Assembly: GCA_039025395.1 (NCBI GenBank)
Contig: JBCCOK010000017.1
Span: 1 to 64,000, forward strand
Origin: Hoeflea_A sp039025395
GTDB lineage: Bacteria > Pseudomonadota > Alphaproteobacteria > Rhizobiales > Rhizobiaceae
Direction of reading: 5' to 3'
DNA length: 64,000 nucleotides
Position 1 is the first letter of the stretch, and each line of letters begins with the position of its first letter. A program made the position numbers and the translations under genes. The notes beneath the pieces are model-generated. The model ran no database searches. It was not told the origin of the DNA and worked only from the letters and a program-made list of their open reading frames with translations. Of the stretch, positions 17,531 to 26,408 are shown one piece after another.

Positions 17531-18518
17531 GGTTCGGCTTGAAAACCTGTCGAAGACATATGGTGATGTGGCCGCCGTCGACGATCTGACAATGACCATA
17601 CCGAACGGTGCCTTTGTGGTGCTGCTTGGCCCGACGGGAGCCGGAAAGACCACCACGCTGCGCTTGATTTCGGGACTTGAGAGACCTGACTTCGGCGACG
17701 TGCAGATCGGTGGTCATTCGGTCGTCGATGACACGCCGGCACAGCGAAATGTCGAAATGGTCTTTCAGCAATATTCTCTCTATCCCCACATGACCGTGCG
17801 CGACAACCTGGCTTTTCCGTTGCGTTCGCCGCTTCTCAAAACGCAACCTCAGCAGATCGAGCGCCGCGTTGCCGAAGTCGCCGAAGTGCTGAGAATCGAC
17901 CACAAGCTCGACAATCGGGCGACGATGCTTTCTGGCGGCGAGATGCAGCGGGTCTCGATTGGCCGTGCCCTTGTCCGCGAACCGACAATTTACCTGATGG
18001 ACGAGCCGCTGAGTTCACTGGATGCAAAACTTCGCGCTGAATTGCGCATCGAGTTGAAGCGCATTCAATCCAACCTCGGTGCAACACTACTCTACGTCAC
18101 CCATGATCAGATTGAGGCCATGACCATGGCCACGCATGTCGGCGTGCTCGATCATGGACGGCTAGTGCAATTTGGCGCGCCGCGAGAGATCTATGAAAAC
18201 CCGGTCAGCCTCTATGTTGCCGGCCGCCTCGGTCTGCCGCGGATCAATGCGCTTCCCGCAGACATGTTCGGCGGCGCTCCGTCGCAGGCCCGGACGATCG
18301 GCCTGCGCCCGGAACATATCGTCCAGGGCGAGGGCAGGGCGTCGACGGTCGTGCGTGTGGAACATCTTGGTGACCAGACCCGTCTCCATTTGAACCTGGA
18401 CGGCCATGACATCGTGACACTGACCGATGTCCATACCGAACTTGAACCCGGGGACACTGTCGCCATCCAACCACGCAATCCGCTGTTTTTCGATGCCAGC
18501 GGTGGCCGTATCGCCTGA
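17523..18518 (+). CDS. Second ABC transporter ATP-binding protein (UgpC/MalK type)
   Basis: This 331-residue ATPase has Walker A GPTGAGKTT, signature LSGGEMQRVSIGRAL and Walker B YLMDEPLSSLDAK, plus a C-terminal TOBE domain. The ATG at 17523 sits inside the end of the first ATPase gene (ATGGCTGA overlap) and gives the standard N terminus MAEVRLENLSKTYG. Two sequential, non-identical MalK-type ATPases are known from polyol/glycerol transporters of rhizobia. The pairing here suggests a similar asymmetric engine. Confidence 0.94.
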   Translation: MAEVRLENLSKTYGDVAAVDDLTMTIPNGAFVVLLGPTGAGKTTTLRLISGLERPDFGDVQIGGHSVVDDTPAQRNVEMVFQQYSLYPHMTVRDNLAFPLRSPLLKTQPQQIERRVAEVAEVLRIDHKLDNRATMLSGGEMQRVSIGRALVREPTIYLMDEPLSSLDAKLRAELRIELKRIQSNLGATLLYVTHDQIEAMTMATHVGVLDHGRLVQFGAPREIYENPVSLYVAGRLGLPRINALPADMFGGAPSQARTIGLRPEHIVQGEGRASTVVRVEHLGDQTRLHLNLDGHDIVTLTDVHTELEPGDTVAIQPRNPLFFDASGGRIA

Positions 18519-18529
18519 GGAGACTGGCC

Positions 18530-20185
18530 ATGAAGCAATTCATCAACACCAAGGAAACGCTGGTCACCGAGGCTATCGATGGAACATTGCGCACAGCCGG
18601 AGGACGGCTGGCACGCCTCGACGGTTACCCGCATATCAAGGTCGTGGTCCGTTCGGACTGGGACAGGTCGAAAGTGGCGCTGGTCTCGGGCGGCGGCTCC
18701 GGTCACGAGCCAAGCCATGCCGGTTTCGTGGGCCGCGGCATGCTGACCGCGGCGGTGTGCGGCGAAGTGTTTGCCTCACCCTCCGTGGACGCCGTCCTTG
18801 CCGGAATTCTCGCCGTTACCGGCAAAGCCGGATGCCTGCTTATCGTCAAGAACTATACCGGCGACCGGCTGAATTTCGGACTTGCTGCTGAACGTGCGCG
18901 GGCTTTCGGACACAAGGTCAGCATGGTGGTTGTCAACGACGACGTGGCGTTGCCCGAGCTTCCGCAGCCGCGCGGTGTTGCCGGCACCCTGTTTGTCCAC
19001 AAGATTGCCGGTGCGCTTGCCGACCAGGGCGCGGATCTAGAAACGGTCGCACAGGCCGCCCAGGACGTCATCAACGGTGTTGTTTCGATCGGTATGTCTC
19101 TCGACACCTGCACGATACCGGGTTCACCGAAGGAAGATCGCATCGCCGAGGGAAAGGCTGAGCTCGGCCTCGGTATTCATGGCGAGGCAGGCGCAGAGCA
19201 GGTCAACTTCTCCAATGCGCGTGATGCGATGGAGATGGTGGTCGACCGTTTGGCACCAAATATCGGACCCGGTCCTCATGCGGCATTGCTCAACAATCTT
19301 GGCAGTGCAACGCCTCTTGAAATGTCGGTTCTGGCGGAAGAGCTGTCGCGTTCGCGGATCGGCTCGCAAATTCGCTGGCTGGTCGGCCCGGCGCCGATGA
19401 TGACTTCACTCGACATGCACGGCTTTTCCGTATCGCTGCTGCCGGTCAGCCAGGCCGATGAGGCCGCTTTGCAGGCGCCGGTTGCACCGTGGGCATGGCC
19501 GGGTTGCCTTGCGCTCGGACAGGTCGCAACACTGCCATTGCCTGACGGCTTGACGCCAATCCAGCCCATGCCGTCAAAGAACCCCGAAACACGGGCCTTC
19601 GTCGAGCGGTGTTGCGGTATATTGATCGGGGCGGAGGCGGACCTCAATGCCCTCGACGCCAAATCCGGCGACGGAGATACCGGAAGTACGCTTGCGACGG
19701 CAGCGCGCGCCCTGATCGACGCCCTGGACCGTTTGCCGCTCGCCGATCTGACACAGCTGTACCGAGCCATCGGCCTTGAACTGAGCCAGACGATGGGCGG
19801 TTCGTCCGGCGTGCTGCTAGCAATTTATTTTTCCGCTGCTGGTGACGCGTCGGCAAGCGGCCGCGATGCCATCGGCGCGCTTAAGGCCGGGCTCGACCGT
19901 GTCCAGCAGGTCGGTGGTGCGCGCCCCGGCGACCGCACGATGATCGATGCGCTCCTGCCGGCGCTTGAAGCTTTACCCGGAGGTGTCTTGGCGGCTGCGT
20001 CGGCGGCGCGAGAGGGGGCCGATGCGACCGCGCAAATCACGCGCGCACGCGCCGGGCGGGCTGCCTATATTTCGGAGGCCAACCTTTCCGGCCACAACGA
20101 TCCCGGCGCAGAGGCCGTGGCCAGGCTGTTCGAGCAGCTGAGCAAAACGGCGCAGCCGTCCGACCACGCGGGACATTCCGTTTAG
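18530..20185 (+). CDS. Dihydroxyacetone kinase family protein, DhaK-DhaL fusion
   Basis: This 551-residue ATP-dependent ketose kinase has an N-terminal DhaK domain with GGGSGHEPSHAGFVG and a substrate-binding histidine at H217 (LGIHGEAG), matching E. coli H218. The C-terminal DhaL ATP domain, from about residue 360, has KSGDGDTGST and GGSSGVLL. It follows the ATPase gene by 11 nt with a GAGGAG site. Single-chain enzymes of this type phosphorylate dihydroxyacetone, but relatives act on erythrulose in tetritol pathways. The imported substrate may be a ketotriose or ketotetrose, or a polyol oxidised to one by an enzyme encoded elsewhere. Confidence 0.93.
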   Translation: MKQFINTKETLVTEAIDGTLRTAGGRLARLDGYPHIKVVVRSDWDRSKVALVSGGGSGHEPSHAGFVGRGMLTAAVCGEVFASPSVDAVLAGILAVTGKAGCLLIVKNYTGDRLNFGLAAERARAFGHKVSMVVVNDDVALPELPQPRGVAGTLFVHKIAGALADQGADLETVAQAAQDVINGVVSIGMSLDTCTIPGSPKEDRIAEGKAELGLGIHGEAGAEQVNFSNARDAMEMVVDRLAPNIGPGPHAALLNNLGSATPLEMSVLAEELSRSRIGSQIRWLVGPAPMMTSLDMHGFSVSLLPVSQADEAALQAPVAPWAWPGCLALGQVATLPLPDGLTPIQPMPSKNPETRAFVERCCGILIGAEADLNALDAKSGDGDTGSTLATAARALIDALDRLPLADLTQLYRAIGLELSQTMGGSSGVLLAIYFSAAGDASASGRDAIGALKAGLDRVQQVGGARPGDRTMIDALLPALEALPGGVLAAASAAREGADATAQITRARAGRAAYISEANLSGHNDPGAEAVARLFEQLSKTAQPSDHAGHSV

Positions 20186-20207
20186 ATAGATCGGCTTGTG
20201 TGTTGTT

Positions 20208-20226
20208 TGTGCCACCAGGTGGCACA
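20208..20226. promoter_or_regulatory. Candidate IclR operator before organosulfate module 1
   Basis: TGTGCCACCAGGTGGCACA is a perfect 9-1-9 inverted repeat. A near copy lies immediately upstream of the IclR gene at 29491-29509. A further TGCC-ttgt-GGCA half-match occurs at 254-265 of the same kilobase (20254-20265). Two matching palindromes at the two promoters of one cluster indicate the site of the cluster's own IclR protein. Confidence 0.75.
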
Positions 20227-20288
20227 GATGACAATTTGCCTTATCTGCGCGACTGCCTTGTGGCACAGTCATTCCGGGAGGAGTTGAC

Positions 20289-20324
20289 ATGCCATATGTG
20301 ATCGGCGCGCTCATGCTGCGATGA
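20289..20324 (+). CDS. Eleven-codon leader ORF coupled to the sulfatase gene
   Basis: A short frame MPYVIGALMLR starts 5 nt after a strong GGGAGGAG ribosome-binding site. Its TGA stop overlaps the sulfatase start as ATGA. The sulfatase ATG has no ribosome-binding site of its own, so ribosomes finishing this leader would have to re-initiate there. No regulatory amino-acid bias is obvious. It is either a coupling device or a product of how the start is chosen. The sulfatase N terminus is conserved from its own ATG. Confidence 0.5.
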   Translation: MPYVIGALMLR

Positions 20325-21964
20325 ACATCCTGTTCATCATGTATGACCAGCTGCGTTACGACTATCTCAGTTGTGCCGGGCATCCGCATTTGCACACGCC
20401 GAATTTCGACCGCGTGGCGGAAATGGGCGTGCGGTTCACCAACGCCTACGTTCAGTCGCCGATTTGCGGTGCTTCGCGGATGAGTTTCTATACGGGCCGT
20501 TACGTGTCTTCGCACGGCGCGCAGTGGAACGGTTTTCCTTTGCGTGTTGGCGAGATGACGCTCGGCGATCATTTGCGGCGGGAAGGCATGGCGTGCTGGC
20601 TCGTCGGCAAGACCCATATGAAGGCCGACGCGGACGGTATGGAGCGTCTCGGGCTTCGCCCGGATTCGACCATCGGCGCGCGTCAGGCGGAATGCGGCTT
20701 CGATGTATGGATCCGCGATGACGGGCTCTGGGGCGAAGGCCCGGATGGCTTTTATGATGAGAAGCGCTCGCCCTACAACGAATATCTCAGGGCAAATGGC
20801 TATCAGTCCGAGAATCCGTGGGCCGATTTCGCCAATGCCGGGATTGACGAGGACGGTGTCACGGCTTCCGGCTGGATGTTTGCCAACGCTGACATACCGG
20901 CAAACATAAGGGAAAAAGACAGCGAAACACCGTGGCTTACACGCCAGTCAATGGCTTTCATTGAGCAGGCGGAAGGACCCTGGTGTGCGCATGTGAGCTA
21001 CATCAAACCGCATTGGCCGTACATCGTTCCTGCGCCGTACCACAGTCTATATGGCCCAAACAGTGTGCCGCAGCCGGTGCGCCACGACTGCGAGAGGGAC
21101 GACGCACATCCGGTCTACGCCGCCTATATGGAAGGCAAGATTGCCAAGGCGTTTCAGCGTGATGACGTGCGTCAGAAGGTCATTCCCGCTTATATGGGTC
21201 TGATCAAGCAGTGCGATGATCAGTTGGGCGTTCTGCTGGAGTTCCTTGAACAGAGCGGGCGTCTCGATGACACGATGATTGTGTTGACATCCGATCATGG
21301 CGACTATCTCGGCGACCACTGGCTGGGTGAGAAAGACCTGTTTCACGAACAAAGCGTCAAGATCCCGCTTATCGTCTACGATCCGCGCGGGCGGGCGGAT
21401 GCGACGCGTGGAACATGCTGTGATGTGCTGGTGGAGTCGATCGATGTCGCGGCCACTCTGGTCGAGGCCGCAGGCGGTGTGGTGCCCGCGCACATCATTG
21501 AAGGCCGGTCGTTGCAGCCTTGGCTCGACGGTGAGACGCCGCCATGGCGCGATTTTGTCATCAGCGAGTTTGACTATTCGGCCACGCAACAATGTGTGCG
21601 TCTGGGCCTCGAGCCGCGCGATGCACGACTCTTCATGGTGTTTGACGGCCGCTACAAGCTGATGCATGCCGAAGGCGGTTTCCGTCCCATGCTGTTCGAT
21701 CTGAAGAATGATCCGCAAGAGTTCAACGACCTTGCCAAACACGATGGCCACGCGGCGGAAATCGATCGTCTCTACGAACATCTTGCCTCTTGGGGCCGGC
21801 GTTTGGCGCAGCGTGTTACCCGTTCCGATGCGCAAATCGAGGCCATGCGCGGCCGTTCTATGCGAAAGGGGATTCTGCCGTTCCTCTATGATGGATCGGA
21901 GGTCGATGACGAACTCACCGCGCGGTACAGGGTGCCAGCGCCGCAGAAGTACGGGAGCGAATGA
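20321..21964 (+). CDS. Sulfatase / phosphonate monoester hydrolase family enzyme
   Basis: This 547-residue alkaline-phosphatase-superfamily hydrolase is of the rhizobial PMH/arylsulfatase type. Metal residues D9-Q10 occur in FIMYDQLR, and a second metal cluster in VLTSDHGDYLGDH. The nucleophile motif is C49-G-A-S-R53 followed by TGR. C-x-P-x-R is the usual formylglycine motif, so alanine at the third position is unusual. There is no signal peptide, so it should act in the cytoplasm on an imported sulfate (or phosphonate/phosphate) ester. It is the first gene of an IclR-flanked operon and overlaps the metallo-beta-lactamase gene by 4 nt. Confidence 0.9.
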   Translation: MNILFIMYDQLRYDYLSCAGHPHLHTPNFDRVAEMGVRFTNAYVQSPICGASRMSFYTGRYVSSHGAQWNGFPLRVGEMTLGDHLRREGMACWLVGKTHMKADADGMERLGLRPDSTIGARQAECGFDVWIRDDGLWGEGPDGFYDEKRSPYNEYLRANGYQSENPWADFANAGIDEDGVTASGWMFANADIPANIREKDSETPWLTRQSMAFIEQAEGPWCAHVSYIKPHWPYIVPAPYHSLYGPNSVPQPVRHDCERDDAHPVYAAYMEGKIAKAFQRDDVRQKVIPAYMGLIKQCDDQLGVLLEFLEQSGRLDDTMIVLTSDHGDYLGDHWLGEKDLFHEQSVKIPLIVYDPRGRADATRGTCCDVLVESIDVAATLVEAAGGVVPAHIIEGRSLQPWLDGETPPWRDFVISEFDYSATQQCVRLGLEPRDARLFMVFDGRYKLMHAEGGFRPMLFDLKNDPQEFNDLAKHDGHAAEIDRLYEHLASWGRRLAQRVTRSDAQIEAMRGRSMRKGILPFLYDGSEVDDELTARYRVPAPQKYGSE

Positions 21965-23229
21965 TGCCAAACGCAGCGCTTGTCGAACACAACAGTCAGT
22001 TCGCAAAAACAGTGCTGCCCATTGGCGAAGGCATCTGGGGCGCCGTCGGTTTTGCCGCGTCCAATGTCTACATGATCGAGGGCGAAAACAGCCTCACGAT
22101 CATCGACACGACCGAAAGCACCAGGGCTGCCGAAAACATCTGGGCCGAATTCCAGGCCAAGACCAGCAAGCCGGTCGGACGGATCATTTATACTCATAGC
22201 CACAGAGACCATATTTCGGGCGCAACCGTGTTTGCCGGAAACAGCGCGGTGCCTGTCATCGCGAGTACCGCGTTCAAATCAGACCTTGTCGATGTTGATG
22301 AAGCCGTCGTCGCGCCGAACAAGGCGCTCGGCCGGCGTACCCAAGCGCAATTCGGCATTGGTCTCAGCCCCCGGGAACGGATTTCGCTTGGCTGCGGACC
22401 GGGCGACCGTCCGATGGAGGGGCTGGGTGCCGGGTTCATCGAACCGACGCAGCGCATAGACGACGATTGCGACATTGATCTGGACGGCATTGATGCGCGG
22501 CTGATCATGGCACCCGGCGAAACCGCAGATCATATGGTCGTTTGGCTGCCACGGCATAAAGTGCTTATTTCCGGCGACAACTGGTATCACGCCTTTCCCA
22601 ATCTCTATGCCATTCGCGGCACGCCTTACCGCGACTTTGCCGCCTGGGCAGACAGTCTCGACCTCCTTGCAGGTCTGGGTGCGCAGGTGCTGGCGCCAGG
22701 ACACACCATGCCCGTTTTCGGTGCCGAAACCGTTCAGGAGGTCCTGAAAACCACAGCGGCAGCGATCCGCCACGTTATCCGCGCAACCGTCGACGCGATG
22801 GACCGGGGCCTCTCCATGGACGACATTGCAGCCTCCCTTACGCTGCCCGAAGAACTGGCCAAAAAACCGTGGCTTCAGGAATATTACGGCAAGGTCGGTT
22901 GGTCCGCAAAGGCCTTCGCCACTGGTACGCTCGGCTGGTACGACGGCAATCCGACCAATCTCGGGACGCTATCGTCGCAAGAGCGGGCGCAGCATATGGC
23001 GCGTCTTGCCGGCGGTGCGGACAATCTGATGAAAGAAGCTGTGGCGACCGAGGACGCACAATGGCGGCTTGAGCTGTGCGATCACCTGATTGCGCTTGGC
23101 GAACCTGCCGAGGACATGAAAGCGGCAACAATGACCGAGCTCGCCGAACGGGAAATCAACGCCACAGCCCGCAACGCCTATCTCTGGGAGGCAAAGCGCC
23201 TTCGCTCTTCCGCGGAGGGCAAGGGATGA
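21961..23229 (+). CDS. Metallo-beta-lactamase fold hydrolase, alkylsulfatase-like
   Basis: This 422-residue protein has the zinc motif THSHRDH, then a histidine in MAPGETADHM and an aspartate in LISGDNWYHAFPN. The segment GWYDGNPTNL belongs to the dimerisation domain of SdsA1/BDS1 alkylsulfatases. It ends after that domain and lacks the C-terminal SCP2-like domain of SdsA1, which makes full enzymes about 200 residues longer. There is no signal peptide, unlike secreted SdsA1. It is coupled by 4-nt overlaps to the sulfatase before it and the TRAP permease after it. A role in sulfate-ester cleavage is likely but not proven. Confidence 0.85.
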   Translation: MMPNAALVEHNSQFAKTVLPIGEGIWGAVGFAASNVYMIEGENSLTIIDTTESTRAAENIWAEFQAKTSKPVGRIIYTHSHRDHISGATVFAGNSAVPVIASTAFKSDLVDVDEAVVAPNKALGRRTQAQFGIGLSPRERISLGCGPGDRPMEGLGAGFIEPTQRIDDDCDIDLDGIDARLIMAPGETADHMVVWLPRHKVLISGDNWYHAFPNLYAIRGTPYRDFAAWADSLDLLAGLGAQVLAPGHTMPVFGAETVQEVLKTTAAAIRHVIRATVDAMDRGLSMDDIAASLTLPEELAKKPWLQEYYGKVGWSAKAFATGTLGWYDGNPTNLGTLSSQERAQHMARLAGGADNLMKEAVATEDAQWRLELCDHLIALGEPAEDMKAATMTELAEREINATARNAYLWEAKRLRSSAEGKG

Positions 23230-25310
23230 ACGAAGCGCAGCCGCCGGAGATCCGAACTGCAAATTTCATTGCGTTCCTTTTTGTCTTCGTCATTCTGGTT
23301 TACGCGGCCTCCGGGCCGTTAACGGAATTTGTTCGATGGTTCATCGAAAGCACGACTTCGGGTTTCGATGAATTGTCACGCCGGGATCAGCGCATTCTCT
23401 TGCGGGAGCATTGGCTGGGCGCGGGCTACAGGAGTTTTGAACGCGCCTTCTTGCTGCCGACAGGCCTTATTCTCGGGCTGCCGATCCTGTTTGCCTTTGC
23501 CGTCTCATTTCTTTCGCTTCCCATGAAATGGCGGTGGCTGAACTGGGTCCTTGCGGCAGTCTCCGTTGTCACATTCAGCCTGTGGGTGGCGAAACTGTTC
23601 GCCGTCGATGCCGGCGCGTTGCCCTCGGCGCGACCGCTGGACTTCTGGCTGTTTCCGCTTGCCACGCTGCTTACGCTCTATCTGACATGGCGCCTTTTCG
23701 GCACGTTTATCGTCGGCTTTTGTGTTTTCTGGATCGTCTATTTCTTTGTGCGTGGGCTGCTTCCCGAATGGACCGGGATCTTTGCCGGGTCAGAGAGTAC
23801 CTTCGGACAATCCATGCGCTCCATGGTGCTGAACTTCTGGGCGCAGACGGGCGGCATGTTCGGCCAGCCGCTCCAGGTCGTTTCTGGAAACGTGCTGATC
23901 TTCATTGTTTTCGGCGCTGTGCTGATGGCCTCCGGCGCCGGCAATCTGCTGATGAAGATCGCCAACATACTCACCGGGCGCTTTACCGGCGGGGCCGCCC
24001 ACGCCGCAGTCGCCTCTTCGGCGCTTTTCGGCACGCTGAGCGGGGCAGCGATTTCGAATGTGGTCTCGACTGGTGTGATGACGATCCCGGTAATCAAGAA
24101 AGCCGGCTTCAAACCTGCCTTTTCGGCCGCCGTTGAAGCCGCTGCATCAACCGGCGGTCAAATCATGCCGCCGGTCATGGGCGTGGTGGCGTTTTTCGTC
24201 GCGGGACAGATCGGTCTCGAATACCGCTATATCGTGGTGGCGGCGATTGTACCGGCCGCTTTCTTCTATCTCGGGACCTTCCTGACGGTGTTTTTCGAGG
24301 CCCGCCGTCAGGGCGTCGGCCCGATTCCAGCCGAAAACAGGCAGCGCCTGACACGGCGCGAGCGAATCCAGTGCCTGGTGTTCATCCTGCCACTGGCGGT
24401 GCTCAGCTATTTCCTTTTTGCCCAGCCATCGGTGCCTAAGGCGGGCTTTTATGGCTTCATCACCGCAATGGTCTGTTCGCTGGCGCTGTTTCCAGCGTTC
24501 CGGTCCTGGCGCCGGCTCTACCAAGCGTTTGTGAGTGCCGGGCGTATGTCTGCGTCGATTGTCGTCATCGTTACCGCCATCGGTCTGATTGTGGGTCTGA
24601 TCCAGGTGTCGGGCTTTTCCGGACGCCTGTCGCTTCTGCTGGCGCAACTTGCATCGGGACCGCTCTTCGGTACGCTTGTCGTGGTTGGCCTTGGTGCAAT
24701 TGTGCTTGGCATGGGGCTGCCGCCGGGCGCCACTTATTTTATCATCGTCATTGCGCTCAGTTCCGGTATCGATGCCGTCGGGATCGCGCCACTGACGCTC
24801 CACCTTTTTGTCGTTTTCTTCGCGGTTATTTCCACGGTAACGCCGCCGGTTGCGCTTGCGGCCTTCGCGGCGGCACCAATTGCAAAGGCGGACCCGATGC
24901 GCACCGGGTTCCAGGCCGCGCGTCTTTCGCTTGCGGGCTTCATAATCCCCTTTGTCTTCGTTTATCATCCGGCGGTTCTCTATCAGCTCCAAGTGCTTTT
25001 TGCCTGGTTTGGCGGCGAACTGCCGACCTCCAACGCGATGATTGATATCGCCACCGTCAGCTGGCTGGATCTCGGATGGATCGTGCTGGCGTTCGCGGTT
25101 TCGATGTGGCTGTTGACATCAGCGCTAACGGGATTTGAGAAAAACCGGCTGTTTGCATTTGAGCGCATTGCCCGCTCCATTGCCGGGATTGCGATCCTTT
25201 TTCCAAGTATGGCGATTGCCGTTCCGGCATTTGCAGCCGCTATTCTGCTGGTTGTCGCCCACCGGTTTCTGAAGGGAGAACCATCACCCGTCGACACTAT
25301 TTCTGCATGA
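23226..25310 (+). CDS. TRAP transporter fused permease, TAXI class
   Basis: This 694-residue membrane protein joins the small (4-segment) and large (12-segment) permeases in one chain, as in TAXI-TRAP systems. Characteristic segments include SALFGTLSGAAISNVVSTG and AASTGGQIMPPVMGVVAFFV. The ATG at 23226 overlaps the preceding stop (ATGA). A start at 23076 would lie inside the previous gene and is rejected. The TAXI binding protein gene follows after 33 nt. It should import the substrate of the hydrolases upstream. Confidence 0.94.
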   Translation: MNEAQPPEIRTANFIAFLFVFVILVYAASGPLTEFVRWFIESTTSGFDELSRRDQRILLREHWLGAGYRSFERAFLLPTGLILGLPILFAFAVSFLSLPMKWRWLNWVLAAVSVVTFSLWVAKLFAVDAGALPSARPLDFWLFPLATLLTLYLTWRLFGTFIVGFCVFWIVYFFVRGLLPEWTGIFAGSESTFGQSMRSMVLNFWAQTGGMFGQPLQVVSGNVLIFIVFGAVLMASGAGNLLMKIANILTGRFTGGAAHAAVASSALFGTLSGAAISNVVSTGVMTIPVIKKAGFKPAFSAAVEAAASTGGQIMPPVMGVVAFFVAGQIGLEYRYIVVAAIVPAAFFYLGTFLTVFFEARRQGVGPIPAENRQRLTRRERIQCLVFILPLAVLSYFLFAQPSVPKAGFYGFITAMVCSLALFPAFRSWRRLYQAFVSAGRMSASIVVIVTAIGLIVGLIQVSGFSGRLSLLLAQLASGPLFGTLVVVGLGAIVLGMGLPPGATYFIIVIALSSGIDAVGIAPLTLHLFVVFFAVISTVTPPVALAAFAAAPIAKADPMRTGFQAARLSLAGFIIPFVFVYHPAVLYQLQVLFAWFGGELPTSNAMIDIATVSWLDLGWIVLAFAVSMWLLTSALTGFEKNRLFAFERIARSIAGIAILFPSMAIAVPAFAAAILLVVAHRFLKGEPSPVDTISA

Positions 25311-25343
25311 ACCCAAACATTTTCAATCAAGGGAGGATTATCC

Positions 25344-26321
25344 ATGTTTAGACTCACGACTGCCGCAGCTGCGGCATTGATATTGGCCGCACCTGCTGTC
25401 GCGCAGGAAAGGACGCTCAAGATGGCGACCATCGCGCCAAGCCTCGGTCAGGCTATCACAATGGCGACATTCGCCAATGTCGTCACCGACAATGTCGAGG
25501 ATCTTTCGATTGAAGTCTCAGGCGGCGGCGCCGCCACTTTGCACATGATGGAAGTGGCGCGCGGCAATCTCGATATGTCGATGACCAGTCCCGTGGTCTT
25601 CAATCTCATGGCCGGCGGCAAGGCCATGTATGCCAATGAATCGGAGGCTGCGGAACTGGCCAAGAATCTCAGCCTGCTTATGTGGTTTCCCTACGGTGCC
25701 TATCACTTCGCGGTGCGGGCGGACAGCGATATCCAGACGCTCGACGACCTCGAAGGCACATCCGTGTTCCTCGGGCCTCAGGGCGGCGGCGCATACAATG
25801 CAGCTCGCGGCTGGATCGAGGCGACGACCGGTCTTGTCGCCGGCGAGGACTTCGAAGCCATCAAGGCAAACTGGCAGACCGGCTACCAGGCCTTTCTGGA
25901 CGGAAAGATAGATGTCTATGTCAATGGCTGTCTCGACCCCTGCGGTCAGTTCATTCAGTTCACCGAAACCGAAGACATGCGTTTTATCGGTCCCGAAAGT
26001 GACCAGGGTGAAGCGGTGGAGAAGTTTCTCGGTCAATGGCGCTACCGAGAGAGCATTCCCGCCGGACTCTATGAGGGACAGAAGAACGATGGACCGGTGG
26101 TCTCCTTCGACACCGCGGTCGGCATCGGTGTGCGTACCGACCTGGACGAGGAGACCGTCTATCAGATGACCAAGGCATTCTGGGACAATATCGACCAAGT
26201 GACATCGGAAGCGCCATGGGCGGCAGCACTTAACCTTGAATTCGCCGCTTCGAAACGTGGGCTTGCCGAACTGCATCCCGGTGCGGCGCGCTACTACCGC
26301 GAAGCCGGCATTCTCGAATAG
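25344..26321 (+). CDS. TAXI-family TRAP solute-binding protein
   Basis: This 325-residue periplasmic receptor has a Sec signal (MFRLTTAAAAALILAAPAVA, then QERT). TAXI-class features include the Gly-rich ETSIS-like region EVSGGGAATLHMMEVARGNL and VFLGPQGGGAYNAARGWIEA. GGGAGG precedes the start. It is the receptor for the fused permease just upstream. A long perfect hairpin follows the stop codon and separates this transport block from the two oxidoreductase genes. Confidence 0.93.
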   Translation: MFRLTTAAAAALILAAPAVAQERTLKMATIAPSLGQAITMATFANVVTDNVEDLSIEVSGGGAATLHMMEVARGNLDMSMTSPVVFNLMAGGKAMYANESEAAELAKNLSLLMWFPYGAYHFAVRADSDIQTLDDLEGTSVFLGPQGGGAYNAARGWIEATTGLVAGEDFEAIKANWQTGYQAFLDGKIDVYVNGCLDPCGQFIQFTETEDMRFIGPESDQGEAVEKFLGQWRYRESIPAGLYEGQKNDGPVVSFDTAVGIGVRTDLDEETVYQMTKAFWDNIDQVTSEAPWAAALNLEFAASKRGLAELHPGAARYYREAGILE

Positions 26322-26332
26322 GTCCAGGCACT

Positions 26333-26360
26333 TCAGCGGAGCGGCTTGCCGCTCCGCTGA
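26333..26360 (+). terminator. Hairpin after the TAXI binding protein gene
   Basis: A perfect 12-bp stem (26333-26344 with 26349-26360) surrounds a CTTG loop. No T-run follows, so it is a weak terminator, a processing site or an mRNA-stabilising structure rather than a full stop. It sits between the binding-protein and aldehyde dehydrogenase genes, where it could lower downstream expression. Confidence 0.6.
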
Positions 26361-26408
26361 TCGCCGATCCTGTCCAAGCCTGACTTGCTCGAATACACGG
26401 ACAAGACG

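Noticed and set aside
24147..24992. Minus-strand frame of 281 codons opposite the TAXI-TRAP permease
   Set aside because: Its composition is very rich in Arg, His, Asn and Gln and mirrors a membrane protein on the other strand. It is not a gene.
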